This document shows positions 43,990-54,199 of a stretch of 64,000 bases of DNA, in pieces. Both the position numbers and the translations under genes were made by a program. The notes beneath the pieces are model-generated. The model saw only the letters and a program-made list of their open reading frames with translations. It did not search any database and was not told the DNA's origin. Each line of letters opens with the position of its first letter. Position 1 is the first letter of the stretch. Where the stretch lies: NCBI GenBank assembly GCA_039621445.1, contig CP154956.1:89844482-89908481 (forward strand), written 5' to 3'. The DNA comes from Euglena gracilis (Eukaryota; Euglenida; Euglenophyceae; Euglenales).

Positions 43990-46680
43990 CCCTCAACCCT
44001 CGCCTCTTTTCTTAGGAATGTCCCATTGCTAACCACCACCCTCACCCCACCCCACCCCCGACCCTCACCCAGGTTCGCTCCATGTGAGAGATTATCGCCA
44101 TTAAAGTACCGAATGGCAAAATGACGAGAGTTCATTTCGGTCCCTATTTCCAGTTTTCCTGCTTTTCCAATATCAAAGGCTCTTGCACCTGCCCTCGCAA
44201 ATTTTGGGTAGGAAAACCTCCCTCCTGTGATTTTCTTTTTGATAAAGGAACTCCCATTTGATGGTAGTTTACTTTTTATGCAGATTTTGCAGGGCACTTG
44301 AGGGGTGAAGGACTGTATTTCATTGAATGGTATCAAAGTTATTTGTTTATTTTATCATTCGGAGCAGACAAGGGACCCAACATGCGGGCTTCTTTGTAAA
44401 CCCAGCATCCAAAACAGGTGCCCAAACCACTCCCGTGACAAGCTCGTCCCTGGGCACATGCGCGTTCGTCGATGTTGATGTTGTGTTGTTGACGTTCAAC
44501 TCTCACCTCTGCACAGAGCAGGTGCCCTTCTGACCTCAAGCCACTTCAGTCCCTTTTTTAAATCTGAAATGCCACTCCCTCCACCACCACCATCTCTCAT
44601 CATCCGCTGATCTCCCTTTTCCATTTTATTTTGCAACCTGGAAACACTAGGGGTCCATTTCTAATGCAAAGACGGACACCCACTTTCTGCATTAGATCAT
44701 GCCTCCTCTCCATTTCCATACAGCCATCCCCCCCCCAGTCAATGACCACAGGTTGGAGTTTTTGGGCCACCCCTCCCCCAGATATTGTCCACAGATTTTT
44801 GTCGACCTTCTTTTTAACTCAGAAGATCCCCCCCCCCCCAGGGGAAGTGGGTGGGTGGGTGGGTTCGGGCCAGACCCCCCCCCCCAGGGGGGGTCCTGGG
44901 TATGGGTTTTGGCACAAAACCGGAATTTTTTTTGGGAAATGCCCTCAGATGGCCCGGCTTTTTGGGGGAGGTCCCCCCCAGGGGGTTCCCGCGTCAAAAT
45001 GGGTGGAGGGGACCCCTGGGTGTCTTACAAAGAAGCCTGTGTAGTTGATTGCCAGTGGGGGGTTTGGGCGACTGGGTGACCCCCCCGGTCATTGACCGCA
45101 GGTAAGCAGTCATACGACAATGGGTGACACTAGCTTTATTTGTTTGTTTTGGGATGGGCATTTGCTGTTGCTGTTTTTTTTTTTGGTTTCCGAACACGGG
45201 GTTGCTCAGGTGGGTGTCGGAACGCTATCCGCGACCGCCGCCGAACCCCTCGTCGCCGCTCCTCCGCCTGGGCTCCACCCGTCTGGGGTCAGGATGCGGC
45301 GCAGCGCATTTCCATGCAAAGTCCAAGACAGGCCATTTTTTTTAATCCGCTGTTTCCGCACATTTGTGACTCCGTGGCCAGAGCTTGTTCCTCTTTGACC
45401 ACAAGGACCTTTGATTGGGCAACATCACATGAGCTCAGAGCCCTCCCCTGGGCTGCCTTTTGGAGGCAGAATAGCTCCTCAACCACTACTGTCTCCGGAA
45501 AAAATAACAACCGGAAAAATAAAATCCGGAAAAATAAAAACCCAAAAAGCCCGAGAACGCCAAACAACCTGGGGAACGTCAGAATCCTTTTGAATGTCCA
45601 CACTGGCCCCGCCACCCTCTCAGCCTGGCCGAGAGAGAAAGTATCCAAAGAGCCATGGCCAGGCGGGGCCTTTTGCACTGGAAAAAAAATGGAAATAAAT
45701 AGCAGCCGAAAAAACACCAACTCAAAAGGCTTGGGTTTTTATTTTTTTTCCGCGGACAGTATGTTTGACTGTTGTTCCCATTTTATATTCTTTTTTCCAA
45801 ATTATATCGGGGGGCGGTCGGTCCGGACCCCATTGCAGGTCGTGGGGGGGTTCGGACCCTTCTCTGGGGAGGATGCCTGCCCTCCTTGACCCTGTCCACT
45901 CCCCTCTTATGGACCCTGACCTGCCCCTGCCCCCACAGATCACATTTGTTTTTCAATTTTTTTTTTAAAATAGAAAACTTTATCTTATCTTATCTCATCT
46001 TCAAAAAAGTGCATTTTTAACCCTACCTAGGGTGTGGTTGTTTTGGAGTAGCTCCAAAAAACCTTCTCCTTGGTGTTGACTTCGAGGTCTAAATAACGAC
46101 CCCTTCTTCCCATTCTCCGATGCTCACAAAGATAACAGGTGAAAGTTCAGCTGAAACGTTTTCCCTAATTTTTTTTGTCTTGCATTTTTGACAAACCTTT
46201 GCCAAAAAGGTGCCCAAAATGTAATTTTCAGCCAACTTTTGGAGGTCAAAATGTTCGGCATGGCGCTTTGCGCTGGGGAAGAATCGGCACTGGACCACGC
46301 CACTGTTTAAGTTGGGGGGTGTCCCCCTTGGACCAAGGGGGGGGGTCGGACCCCCCCACCTGCCCTTATCGAATCCTGTGGCTGGGTAGTGTTGGTGCCG
46401 CTGGAGGGGGGTTTACCTTGCTTTGTCCTGAAAAAAAAAACTTAATAAGCAAGCTAATTTGAAATCAAAATGGAAAGATTTAATTTCGTTGATTAAATTG
46501 GGTAGTGCACAAGGTTTTGGGGCACACCCTGGGGCTCCGAAATTTCCTATTCTCACGAGAAATAAGGACAGACCCAGCAAGGATCCAAACCTGACCCCAC
46601 CCCCAAGGATGTTGGCAGGTACAAGACACCCCTGCTCTCTCCGTTCGGGTTCTTGGTTGTTGAAACAGAGTTTGATTTGC
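43990..46680. other. mixed sequence; partial CAGGCTTCTTTTT element at 44812-45045
   Basis: 44812-45045 has an ACCTTCTTTTTAACTCAGAAG-like left side and an AAAGAAGCCTG right end. It shares GGGAAATGCCCTCAGATGGCC with 47349-47587. 45200-45340 is GC-rich and open in several frames and may be exonic. The hairpin core TGGCGCTTTGCGCT lies at 46261-46274. No gene can be resolved. Confidence 0.35.
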
Positions 46681-46682
46681 AG

Positions 46683-46889
46683 AAAGAATCATCGGTGGCC
46701 TTCAGAAACGACCCGCAATGGTTTCGCAATGGTTCTCTGGGCACCCAGACCATCCCACCCCAGGGGCTTCCCCGAGAATTGCTGCCTCCCGCTCCCCAAA
46801 CCACTCCCCAGCAACGCATGCGCTGCCCTCTGCCTGTGTGTCTTTCCCTGGCACGGCACTCGCGTTGTGCCACCACTGGCTTTTGCAAG
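46683..46889 (+). CDS. putative internal exon, unknown protein
   Basis: An acceptor TTTGATTTGCAG ends at 46682. The frame reads KESSVAFRNDPQWFRNGSLG, then TIPPQGLPRELLPPAPQTTP, with protein-like composition. The exon end is not certain. A GAAACTGTC-family foldback follows at 46932 and another exon-like piece at 47225, so these may belong to one gene. Confidence 0.35.
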
Positions 46890-46931
46890 TGTTCCACCCC
46901 CCAATAATTATGTACCCCCCAGTAATTACCA

Positions 46932-47074
46932 CCCCCCCCCCCCCCCGCCCCCGGGACTGTCATGCCCGAGAACCTGTAGGGGTCCCCGTTACCGGCCAAC
47001 CTGTCAGTATAGGAAATTGTCAGGGTCCCCACTACTGGCCGACCTGTCAGATGACAGTTTCCCGGGGGGGGGGG
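46932..47074. mobile_element. short GAAACTGTC-family foldback
   Basis: A C run and CGGGACTGTC on the left, ATGACAGTTTCCC and a G run on the right. It has the internal CGGCCAACCTGTCAG and AGGAAATTGTCAGGGTCCC phrases of the family. The flanks are CA instead of TA. Confidence 0.55.
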
Positions 47075-47224
47075 CATGCGGGCCCGAAAAGTGTGCACCC
47101 TATGGCCGACGGAGCGAGTGTCCAAATAACTCTGCACACCTACAGAAATAACGGCGGCGGAAAGCCACCAGGAAACTGTTGGCGAGTCACATGTGCAGTT
47201 TGCCTCGATGAATTCGCGTCTCAG

Positions 47225-47680
47225 ATGACGACCAGTCTGAGACACTGGGGTCACCCGAGTACACCGCCGATCCTTCGGTACCAGACATCACGATGGCTTT
47301 GAAGAAGCCACAAAAGGGACAGACCATGGAAGCCCAACTGTCCAAAATCAGGCCCCTTTTCAAGTCAGAAGACCCCCTGGGGGGTGAGGGTGGGTCTGCC
47401 CCCCCCCCCCCCTGGGTTCCTGGGCAGGAGCCCGGGTATGGGTGGGGGGTGTGGGTATGGGTTGGGCGCAAAACGCCGAAAACTTTTTGGGAAATGCCCT
47501 CAGATGGCCCGATTTCTCGTCCCCCCCCCCCCCGGGGTCCCGTGCCAGGCTGGGTGGGGGGGACCCGGGGGGGGGTAAAAAGAAGCCTCCAAATATTCAG
47601 TAGGGTCTAAAAAATTATGCACTCCGGAGGTGGCGGTTTGCTAATTTTTCACCCGCATAATTATTAGGGGGGGGGTTAGT
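47225..47680 (+). pseudogene. exon-like ORF interrupted by a MITE
   Basis: After an acceptor CGCGTCTCAG the frame reads DDQSETLGSPEYTADPSVPD, then MALKKPQKGQTMEAQLSK, and runs into the element at 47349-47587. Beyond the element, the frame as it would have been before insertion continues for about 16 more codons to a stop. The product is not recognised. A CAVCLDEF string in another frame at about 47189-47212 is not supported as a RING finger. Confidence 0.3.
47349..47587. mobile_element. MITE of the CAGGCTTCTTTTT family
   Basis: The left end CAGGCCCCTTTTCAAG and right end AAAAAGAAGCC are inverted. The flanking octamers TCCAAAAT (47341-47348) and TCCAAATA (47588-47595) match at 6 of 8. The interior has C blocks, GGGCGCAAAACGCCG (hairpin core, 47464-47478) and ACTTTTTGG. 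Confidence 0.6.
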
Positions 47681-47689
47681 TTGTTTGAG

Positions 47690-48187
47690 GTTTTAGACTC
47701 ATATGAGTTGGAAGGGTCACGTCGCTGGCTTCTTCTGTTCATCAGAGAATTTTCATCTGCAGCCTCAAGTGATGAGAATCCCTCACTGATGGAGGGGCAG
47801 GAGGCCTCACAAGGGTGCCATATTTTATTCAGGGGTTCCCCTTGTTTTGATGAAGCATGGTCTTCGTTTCAGGCGTCTGATACGGATTTGGGTCAGGTTT
47901 GGGTTGTGGTGAGGGTGGGTTGGGGTCATACAGTCACTTAGTCACTGGCCTGCTGGTTGATTTGTTTTTTGATTTTGTTTTTTTGTTGATTTTTTTTTCA
48001 GGGTGACTGACTGGTTTTTGACGAAACCCCATGTCCCCAGGGGGGGGCAAAGAATCATGAAAGTGCCAAAGGTCAAAGCGTCACAAAAAAGCGCCCAAAA
48101 GTTTTTTGGCCATTGCTTTCACGTTTGGGCCAATTTTAGCTTGGACTCCAGAGAGTGGCCAACCCCTGGGGGCAGTGACCAGGGGGT
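47690..48187. other. no gene supported
   Basis: A frame at 47681-47941 is open and partly protein-like (SSAASSDENPSLMEGQEASQ) but has no splice signals or recognised domain. Confidence 0.25.
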
Positions 48188-48296
48188 ATTATTTTTTAAG
48201 GCGTAGACTTTCAAAATTTTTATCGTTTTTAAGGCATTTATTAAGGTTTTTTTTAAAGGTTTTTTAAGGCATTTATATATTTTTAAGGCATCTATT
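48188..48296. repeat. TTTTTTAAGG array at the insertion locus
   Basis: Degenerate TTTTTAAGGCATTTA/TTTTTTAAGG units, the same family as 2770-2890 and 4220-4327. The LTR retrotransposon is inserted 25 bases downstream. Confidence 0.6.
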
Positions 48297-48316
48297 TTCC
48301 AAGAGAAGTCCAAGGG

Positions 48317-48321
48317 CCATC
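48317..48321. repeat. target-site duplication, left copy (CCATC)
   Basis: CCATC immediately precedes the 5' LTR and recurs at 63984-63988 immediately after the 3' LTR. A 5-bp duplication is normal for Ty3/Gypsy integration. Confidence 0.9.
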
Positions 48322-48770
48322 TGTGTACCAGGCAGCCGTAAGGCCATGGTACTGTGTATGTAGGTATAAGCCTACGGCCAGATATAGCTCTGAGCCTCAT
48401 ACACAGTACTATGCTAGGTGGTATTCCTACAGATGGCCAACGGCCTGAATTAGGAATACCTAAACCTTACTCTGGTTCTCCTCTCCACAGGTGGTATTTA
48501 TTTTCTATTTTATTCCATTCTGGTCTTTGATTCAAGACTTGATTTTCAAGTTTGATTTTTCTCATTTTGAAGTCCTGACAGGACAGCCAAGTCACTTGGC
48601 ACTTTTCCTTGTCGTAGCCCATAGGGCTTCTCCCCTGCCTTGTGCTCTGCCTCTTAATTGGGGAAAAGGGCAAACAACTTTTATATTATTCTTTTCAATT
48701 TTTCTGTTACTCCGGCTTTTATCTTTTGCGCACCAAAGGGCGAAAGCGAGGAAAAGGTTAGACGTACACT
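48322..48770 (+). repeat. 5' long terminal repeat
   Basis: 449 bp, beginning TGTGTACC and ending GTACACT. It is identical to the 3' LTR except at 48714-48715 (GG here, AA at 63927-63928). A TTATATTATT sequence at 48681-48690 is a possible core promoter element. A CTCCACAG/GTGGTA string at 48483-48496 could act in splicing. Both roles are guesses. The first ~100 bp contain an inverted repeat (TACTGTGTATG with CATACACAGTA). Confidence 0.95.
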
Positions 48771-48780
48771 TGGTAGCAGT
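48771..48780 (+). promoter_or_regulatory. primer-binding site for minus-strand synthesis
   Basis: TGGTAGCAG follows the 5' LTR with no gap. It is complementary to a tRNA 3' end CTGCTACCA, as in many initiator tRNA-Met molecules. The match stops after nine bases. Confidence 0.75.
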
Positions 48781-49030
48781 TTAGGTTTTTCGATCCTTTT
48801 GACCGCAAACGGTCGTGTGGTGCCCCGCCTATAGGCGACCACAGGCACTACAAGCCGTTTCCGGCCAAAGCCGTACGCACGGACACGTCCTCTGACGGTT
48901 CGCAGTATACGCTGCTTCAAACCTCAGAGTTCGGGTCTCTGCTTACTTTTTATACTATCCCCTCTTTTTGCACTTGTTTCTGCATTTGACCCCGCAATCT
49001 ACACTTGGTTTTTGTGTTTTTGCCTCAAAA

Positions 49031-51805
49031 ATGCAGAGCACAACGCCCATCGATTATGCAGCATTGATTGGTTCATTTCGTGGACTTGAACCTGCAGCAT
49101 CATTGTCTAGCTCTAATGAGCATTCACAACCCCATAGTGGTACACAAGCATTGACTCATTTCAAAGGTAATCCTCCTTCCCCGCGTGTGTCACACCTATC
49201 GGTGTCTGTGTCGAGTAATCCTCCCCCCGCCCAATGGGCACCCCCACACCTATTGGTGCCAAGCTCTATAGAGCAACCCCATGCCCAGCAGGCACAACCC
49301 CTTTTGTTGGAAAGCCGATCGGCTAACACCCATTCCCCCCGGCGAGATCTCGCACTGGTGCCGATAGGCACATTTGACTCTGAGGCGGATACGCCACGGC
49401 AAATTTTTGTTGAGGGTGGGTTAGAAACACCATGTTTCTTTCAGCCCCCCCCTATGCTTCCCCCTACAAGTCCGATTGGACAATTGCCTGCACCACCCGA
49501 TACGGGTTCTTTCCCAGCATTGCCATGGCACCCGGAGATGCGTTTGACAGTTCCGGCATATACAAGTCCCACTGAGTCTATGAGCAGTGATGCGGAAGAG
49601 TTGGAAAATATTTCCCCTCAACCCATTACCGTGATTCAGCGCATAGTCGCAAATCTTCCAATGGACCACCCGCTAACGCGGCAAATTTCCCATGTCCACA
49701 CTTGTGTAGCGGATTGCGCTATGACACTTAACAAGGTTTTGGATTTTGATGAGAACAACCAAAAGGTTGTAGAACACAAGCTCAATTACCTTTGGCGTTA
49801 TGTGCGTGATGTTGGTCAATATTGCCAAACAAACTTTCAATCCACCAATGTGGACCTAGCAACTTTGCGTCAAGGTTTAGACACACATTTGCAGGCACAT
49901 TTGCCACAACACTTCCAAAAAGTGAGTGAAGCCATGTGTGAAACACAATCCCGCAATGATGCGATTTTCTCCAACATGCAACATAGTTTGCAAGCTCTAT
50001 CACACCAATTGGAGCCAATTACGGCAATTTTTCCACAATTGCAGCAAAAGTTGCATGAACCCCCTATCAAAAATCCCGATTTGGGACAATTTATCACATT
50101 GGAGCAATTCTCCACACTTGCAACCGCATTTCAGGAAGCGCAACAGCGCATTTTCCAGTTGAGCGGTGATTCCGCGAATTTCTCACACTTTTCTGCCCAA
50201 GCCAATGAAAGTTTTGCCCCCCGCACGTATGTGCAACAATTGGAGGAAAGACTTTCCCGATTGGAGCAGAAATCTTGCCATTGTGGCGAAATTCCCGCTG
50301 AAATTGCGAGCTTTCAAACCCACATCGCGAATATCGCGAGTAGGATTGAGAATTTGCAACAACAGTGGCAAAATGACACAATGGAATTCCGAACCGAAAT
50401 CGCGGATTTGCAGAACCGCAATGCGGCAACCCGTGCACCAACACCGTATATTAGCGGACTCAAGGCCACCATGTCCGATTTGCACAAACAGTTACAACAG
50501 GATGTTGGTAACATTGAAGCCTCATTGGCTAAGTTGCACACCCGCTATGCGGAAGTAGCTGGTAGGATCCCGGATGTTACCGGCATTCACACCGCGATGG
50601 CGGATTTGCACAAACACATGCAAGAAATGAGCACAAAAATGATGCAGGTGCAATCACCACCCCAAGGCACATTGCCGTTACCAGCACCTACCCCCACACT
50701 CCCAAACACACACTTGGACAAGATTTGCGCTGAAATGCGAGCGGAAAATCACCAAATCATGCAAGGATTTTGTGACAGTCTCATGAACACCGAGAAAACG
50801 GTGAAGCAGGATGTCACAAAACTGCAAAATGACATTACCGCGCTGTCCGCGCAAGTTTCTGTCTTGATGGAACAGCCAATGGCTGAAAAAGTCAAAGGTC
50901 CGCATTCGGACCAACCCACCAAGCCATCTCCACAATTGGAGGCCATTTCCAGTGCGATGCGCACTTTGGTGACAAGAGTACAGGAATTGGACACTGGTTT
51001 TGGTGCAATTTCGCACGATTTTCAGTCAATTTCTGACAAAATCCCGCTTTTGGATGAGCTACCCTCATACCGTAGGCGGATTAAGCGTTTGCAGGAGGAT
51101 GTGGGTCGGATAACCGACAATTGGCAGGTTGTTGACCATTTGGAGCAAAGTGTGCATGAATTTGCAACAAATCTGGACCAAATTCACGCACAAATGCGTA
51201 CCATTCACCAAAACCCGCAATCGGGTATGGTTGGCACACTTGCCGCATCTTCCAGCACCAAAAGCGCTATTCGCGCACCAGTTCCCGAGTCCACAGGCAC
51301 ATTGCCACCAAATCGCGTTTCCGCTCATACGGTGGTTCCCCCACTAGCATTACCAGTCCCAATGGACGAGTTTTCGGATGAGGAGTCGGGGTTTCAAGCG
51401 AAAACCAGACCCACCCCCCTCTTAAATCAAGAGATTCGGGAATCCGAACTAATTCGTGGTATGATCCGCACCCCCACACCGGGTATTGGTCATACCTCCC
51501 AAATTCGCTTAGTAGCACCAATGGTGCAAACATGTGATACCTCACCCCCACATCCGCAACCGCATCACCATTCACGCAATCGCGATTCCCCGAATTTGCA
51601 TGGTACCTATGGTACACTAAGTGGTATGTTCCATGCGCATTCGCAGAATCACCCGAACAATACCCTTGGTGCAACCACCGGTGTACCTGCACATCGTGCA
51701 ATTTCGCTCCCGGGCCCACACCCCTGGAATACCACCAAAGGGCCACGGGTTTCTCAGAAAGATTTCAAGGGCACCATCGCGATAGCGAACAAGGTGAAGC
51801 CCTAA
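49031..51805 (+). CDS. 924-residue coiled-coil protein / Gag N-terminal region
   Basis: The first ATG after the leader is at 49031 (MQSTTPIDYAALIGSFRGLE); the frame is open from 48968 without an ATG. The first ~240 residues are Pro/Ser-rich and likely disordered. The middle ~500 residues carry repeated heptad-like segments such as QLEERLSRLEQKSCHC, ENLQQQWQNDTMEFRTEIAD and DLHKQLQQDVGNIEASLAKL, which suggest long coiled coils. The frame ends at TAA 51803-51805, directly before sequence that looks like the start of a Gag capsid (WDGDPTTWKQFFRDWEYYWD, 51806-51865). The stop may therefore be a nonsense mutation or a readthrough site, making this the N-terminal part of Gag. No homologue recognised. 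A large ORF ahead of gag recalls plant Tat/Ogre elements only in position. Confidence 0.75.
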   Translation: MQSTTPIDYAALIGSFRGLEPAASLSSSNEHSQPHSGTQALTHFKGNPPSPRVSHLSVSVSSNPPPAQWAPPHLLVPSSIEQPHAQQAQPLLLESRSANTHSPRRDLALVPIGTFDSEADTPRQIFVEGGLETPCFFQPPPMLPPTSPIGQLPAPPDTGSFPALPWHPEMRLTVPAYTSPTESMSSDAEELENISPQPITVIQRIVANLPMDHPLTRQISHVHTCVADCAMTLNKVLDFDENNQKVVEHKLNYLWRYVRDVGQYCQTNFQSTNVDLATLRQGLDTHLQAHLPQHFQKVSEAMCETQSRNDAIFSNMQHSLQALSHQLEPITAIFPQLQQKLHEPPIKNPDLGQFITLEQFSTLATAFQEAQQRIFQLSGDSANFSHFSAQANESFAPRTYVQQLEERLSRLEQKSCHCGEIPAEIASFQTHIANIASRIENLQQQWQNDTMEFRTEIADLQNRNAATRAPTPYISGLKATMSDLHKQLQQDVGNIEASLAKLHTRYAEVAGRIPDVTGIHTAMADLHKHMQEMSTKMMQVQSPPQGTLPLPAPTPTLPNTHLDKICAEMRAENHQIMQGFCDSLMNTEKTVKQDVTKLQNDITALSAQVSVLMEQPMAEKVKGPHSDQPTKPSPQLEAISSAMRTLVTRVQELDTGFGAISHDFQSISDKIPLLDELPSYRRRIKRLQEDVGRITDNWQVVDHLEQSVHEFATNLDQIHAQMRTIHQNPQSGMVGTLAASSSTKSAIRAPVPESTGTLPPNRVSAHTVVPPLALPVPMDEFSDEESGFQAKTRPTPLLNQEIRESELIRGMIRTPTPGIGHTSQIRLVAPMVQTCDTSPPHPQPHHHSRNRDSPNLHGTYGTLSGMFHAHSQNHPNNTLGATTGVPAHRAISLPGPHPWNTTKGPRVSQKDFKGTIAIANKVKP

Positions 51806-53178
51806 TGGGACGGTGACCCCACCACATGGAAACAATTTTTCCGCGACTGGGAATATTATTGGGATTTGAAGGGACCCACCCAAGATGACAACCCAGAGGT
51901 AATCAAGATGGAGTTTATTGATTGCCTCCCAAGGGAAGAAAAGAACGCGCCAGACAATTGGTCATTGGCAGGCGCATTTCTTTTGAAGAATTGGTTGAGC
52001 AATATGCTTCCTCATGCTCCAGTTTGGTTTCCAGAATCAGTCTGGAAAACAAATGGCGGCAATTCACCCCCCCGGACCGCAAATGGAAGTCGATAGACTT
52101 GTGGTACTCCAAGTGGCTTGCATTAGCAGCCGAGGTTGATGAGTTAGGGGAAAAGCAAATCAAAGAACAATTTGATGCGGTATTACTGCGCTACATCCCC
52201 AAACTCATCAAGGAAATTCACCGCGAGGAACTCGCGGGACACATTTGGACTCTCGATGAGAGATGTAATTATATTTCCAAACAAATGAAGTTATCACAAC
52301 TTCTGGGACAGATTGAATCGGCATATCACCACCACCCTACCGCGGGTGTACCCACCGGTTCAGTCCATGCAGTCCAAAGGATTACCTCCCCAAAATCACC
52401 AAAATCACCATCGAGTGAGTCCAAAACGCGCTATCCGCGCTCAAACCCCAAATCCCCGACACGGGAATCCAAATCGCGTTATTCGCGCTCTTCTGATCAA
52501 GTTTCGGACAAAGTGTGCTTTTTGTGTAATCAACCGGGACATATGTCTCGCGAATGTCCTAATCCCCAAGCGCGAAAGCGCAGTAAGAGCCCCCGAGGAT
52601 CCCTCTCTTCCTGGAGTTCGCGTTCCTCACGATCTGCGCATTCGCAGCGGTCGGGATACCGATCGGGTGATGGAAGACCGCGTTCCCGTTCACCCCACCG
52701 CAATAGCGGACGTGGTTTCATACCGCGTGGTCGGTCCCCCCGCGCCCCTACCCGCAATCGGGATGCGAATCGCGATTCTTCGCGATCTCGGTCGCGAAGT
52801 GGATCATCCTCTTCGCGATCCGACCGCGGTCGAACGGATAACCGCTCCCCGCGTCGCTATGATGCCAAAAGGCAATCGCATTCGCGAAACCGTTGTTCCC
52901 TTTGTGGGTCTAAAGACCACCATTCATCCAAGTGCCCCCGATCCCGTTCTCCCCGCCCTAGCCATGGTCGTCGCGATTCCAATCGCGGTTCTGCCAATAG
53001 GCAGCGGGTTGGTTTCAAAATATCCTCTATTGAGGAAAAAGACCTGGCTTCGGGCAGGGAGGGGGATGAGAGCACCGAGGATGAGCTGGTGGAAGACAGG
53101 AATGCCATTCGCGCGATACGCGCAATTTATTCTAGGAAGTCCACCATAGGCCAAAAGGCCGACTCCGATATGGAGTAG
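51806..53178 (+). CDS. gag: Gag capsid and nucleocapsid with SR-rich linker (frame-broken)
   Basis: Gag packages element RNA into particles. Capsid-like sequence starts in the frame of the preceding ORF (WDGDPTTWKQFFRDWEYYWD) and continues to about 51960. The match then moves to the -1 frame (RRISFEELVEQYASSCSSLV), open from 51922 to TAG 53178. The second frame has no ATG near its start, so it needs a frameshift or a repaired copy. The nucleocapsid has two CX2CX4HX4C zinc knuckles, at 52516-52557 (CFLCNQPGHMSREC) and 52894-52935 (CSLCGSKDHHSSKC). About 110 residues rich in SR, RS and DR pairs lie between them, resembling splicing-factor RS domains. No slippery heptamer is evident at the shift. 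Confidence 0.8.
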
Positions 53179-53223
53179 GGGAGCCCGAGGTCTGAGGGCA
53201 CGGACCTCTGGGCTGATGAACAG

Positions 53224-54199
53224 ATGGAGGTAGGAACTGATCACCCCTGCCCCCCCTGCCCATCGGTCTTTTTGGTCGGTACCCGGAAAATTTTCGGGTC
53301 CCCCACTCCCCGCGCCAAATTTTTGCTTGGAATGTTGAGCAAAGCAAGCAAAGGGTCATGGAACAGCTGGCGCGACAACAACTTTACACCCGACCCTTCG
53401 CTTTGCGTACCCCCCATGGAACTTTTGGTCCAAGCGAAAATCAAAACTCAAAATTTCTGTGCACAAGCCAAAATTTTAGTCGACACAGGGTGTCGAATCC
53501 CCCTTCTTTTCCGCAAAGGACTTATACCCACCCCCCTCTTGGTTCATGCCAAGAATCCCATCAAAATTATGACTGCAGACAACAGCCCCATGTGCGGTGG
53601 TGACTTGGGATGCATTTTGGACATAGTCCTCCCCATTATCCCGAAGCACCACACACCCCCCCCCACAATTCCAAAATTTTCTGGGTACTTGGGCATTCGA
53701 GGCGAATATCGCCGGTTCTGATGTCATACTTGGTTTTCCATTCCTCCGGCAACACCGATTGGTGGTGGATTGTCCTTCGCACGGTTTGCGCACTACCCCT
53801 CGCACACACACCACACCCCCAAACTTGTTCCCCGTGACGTCACCCAGGACGTCCCCCCGCATTTCCACAACGTTTTCCACAACCAAAAACACCGTTTCCT
53901 ACCCTAGGGGTAAAGAGAAAGCTGCCCCCCTACCCACCGCACTTTTACCGCTCGTTTCCCATGCGGTAGGGAAAGCCAGTAGCTTAACCCCGCACGTTTC
54001 GCTGGGTTCCCAGGCGAAAGCCCAAAGGCCTGAAGTTATAACGGTGTCGAGTAGCCGCCCAGCTGCCCAACTTTTTCGTTTTCCACCAGGTGTGTCGATT
54101 TCAGACACCCCTGTCCACCCCCCAGCAGCTACCCCAACCGACACCAACTTATGCACTGACACCCACACAAACGCGCACCACATGCACCAACCCTCCTAG
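53224..54199 (+). CDS. retropepsin-type aspartic protease (frame-broken)
   Basis: The protease would process the polyprotein. The catalytic motif ILVDTGCRIPLLF has DTG at 53482-53490 in frame 1, followed by a flap-like MTADNSPMCGGDLG. The C-terminal signature ANIAGSDVILGFPFLRQH lies in frame 2 (about 53700-53760), so there is a +1 change between about 53640 and 53690. Frame 2 then continues as a Thr/Pro/Ser-rich tail to TAG 54197-54199. In this organisation the protease lies upstream of RT, as in all Ty3/Gypsy elements. The cause of the change, whether indel or recoding, is unknown. Confidence 0.8.

Noticed and set aside
45140-45889. 249-codon + strand ORF
   Set aside because: Parts look plausible, but the opposite strand is equally open, the ends are low complexity, and no splice sites or domain support it.
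47189-47260. RING finger (CAVCLDEF)
   Set aside because: Only the first half-motif is present; no further Cys/His ligands follow, and a different frame looks coding here.
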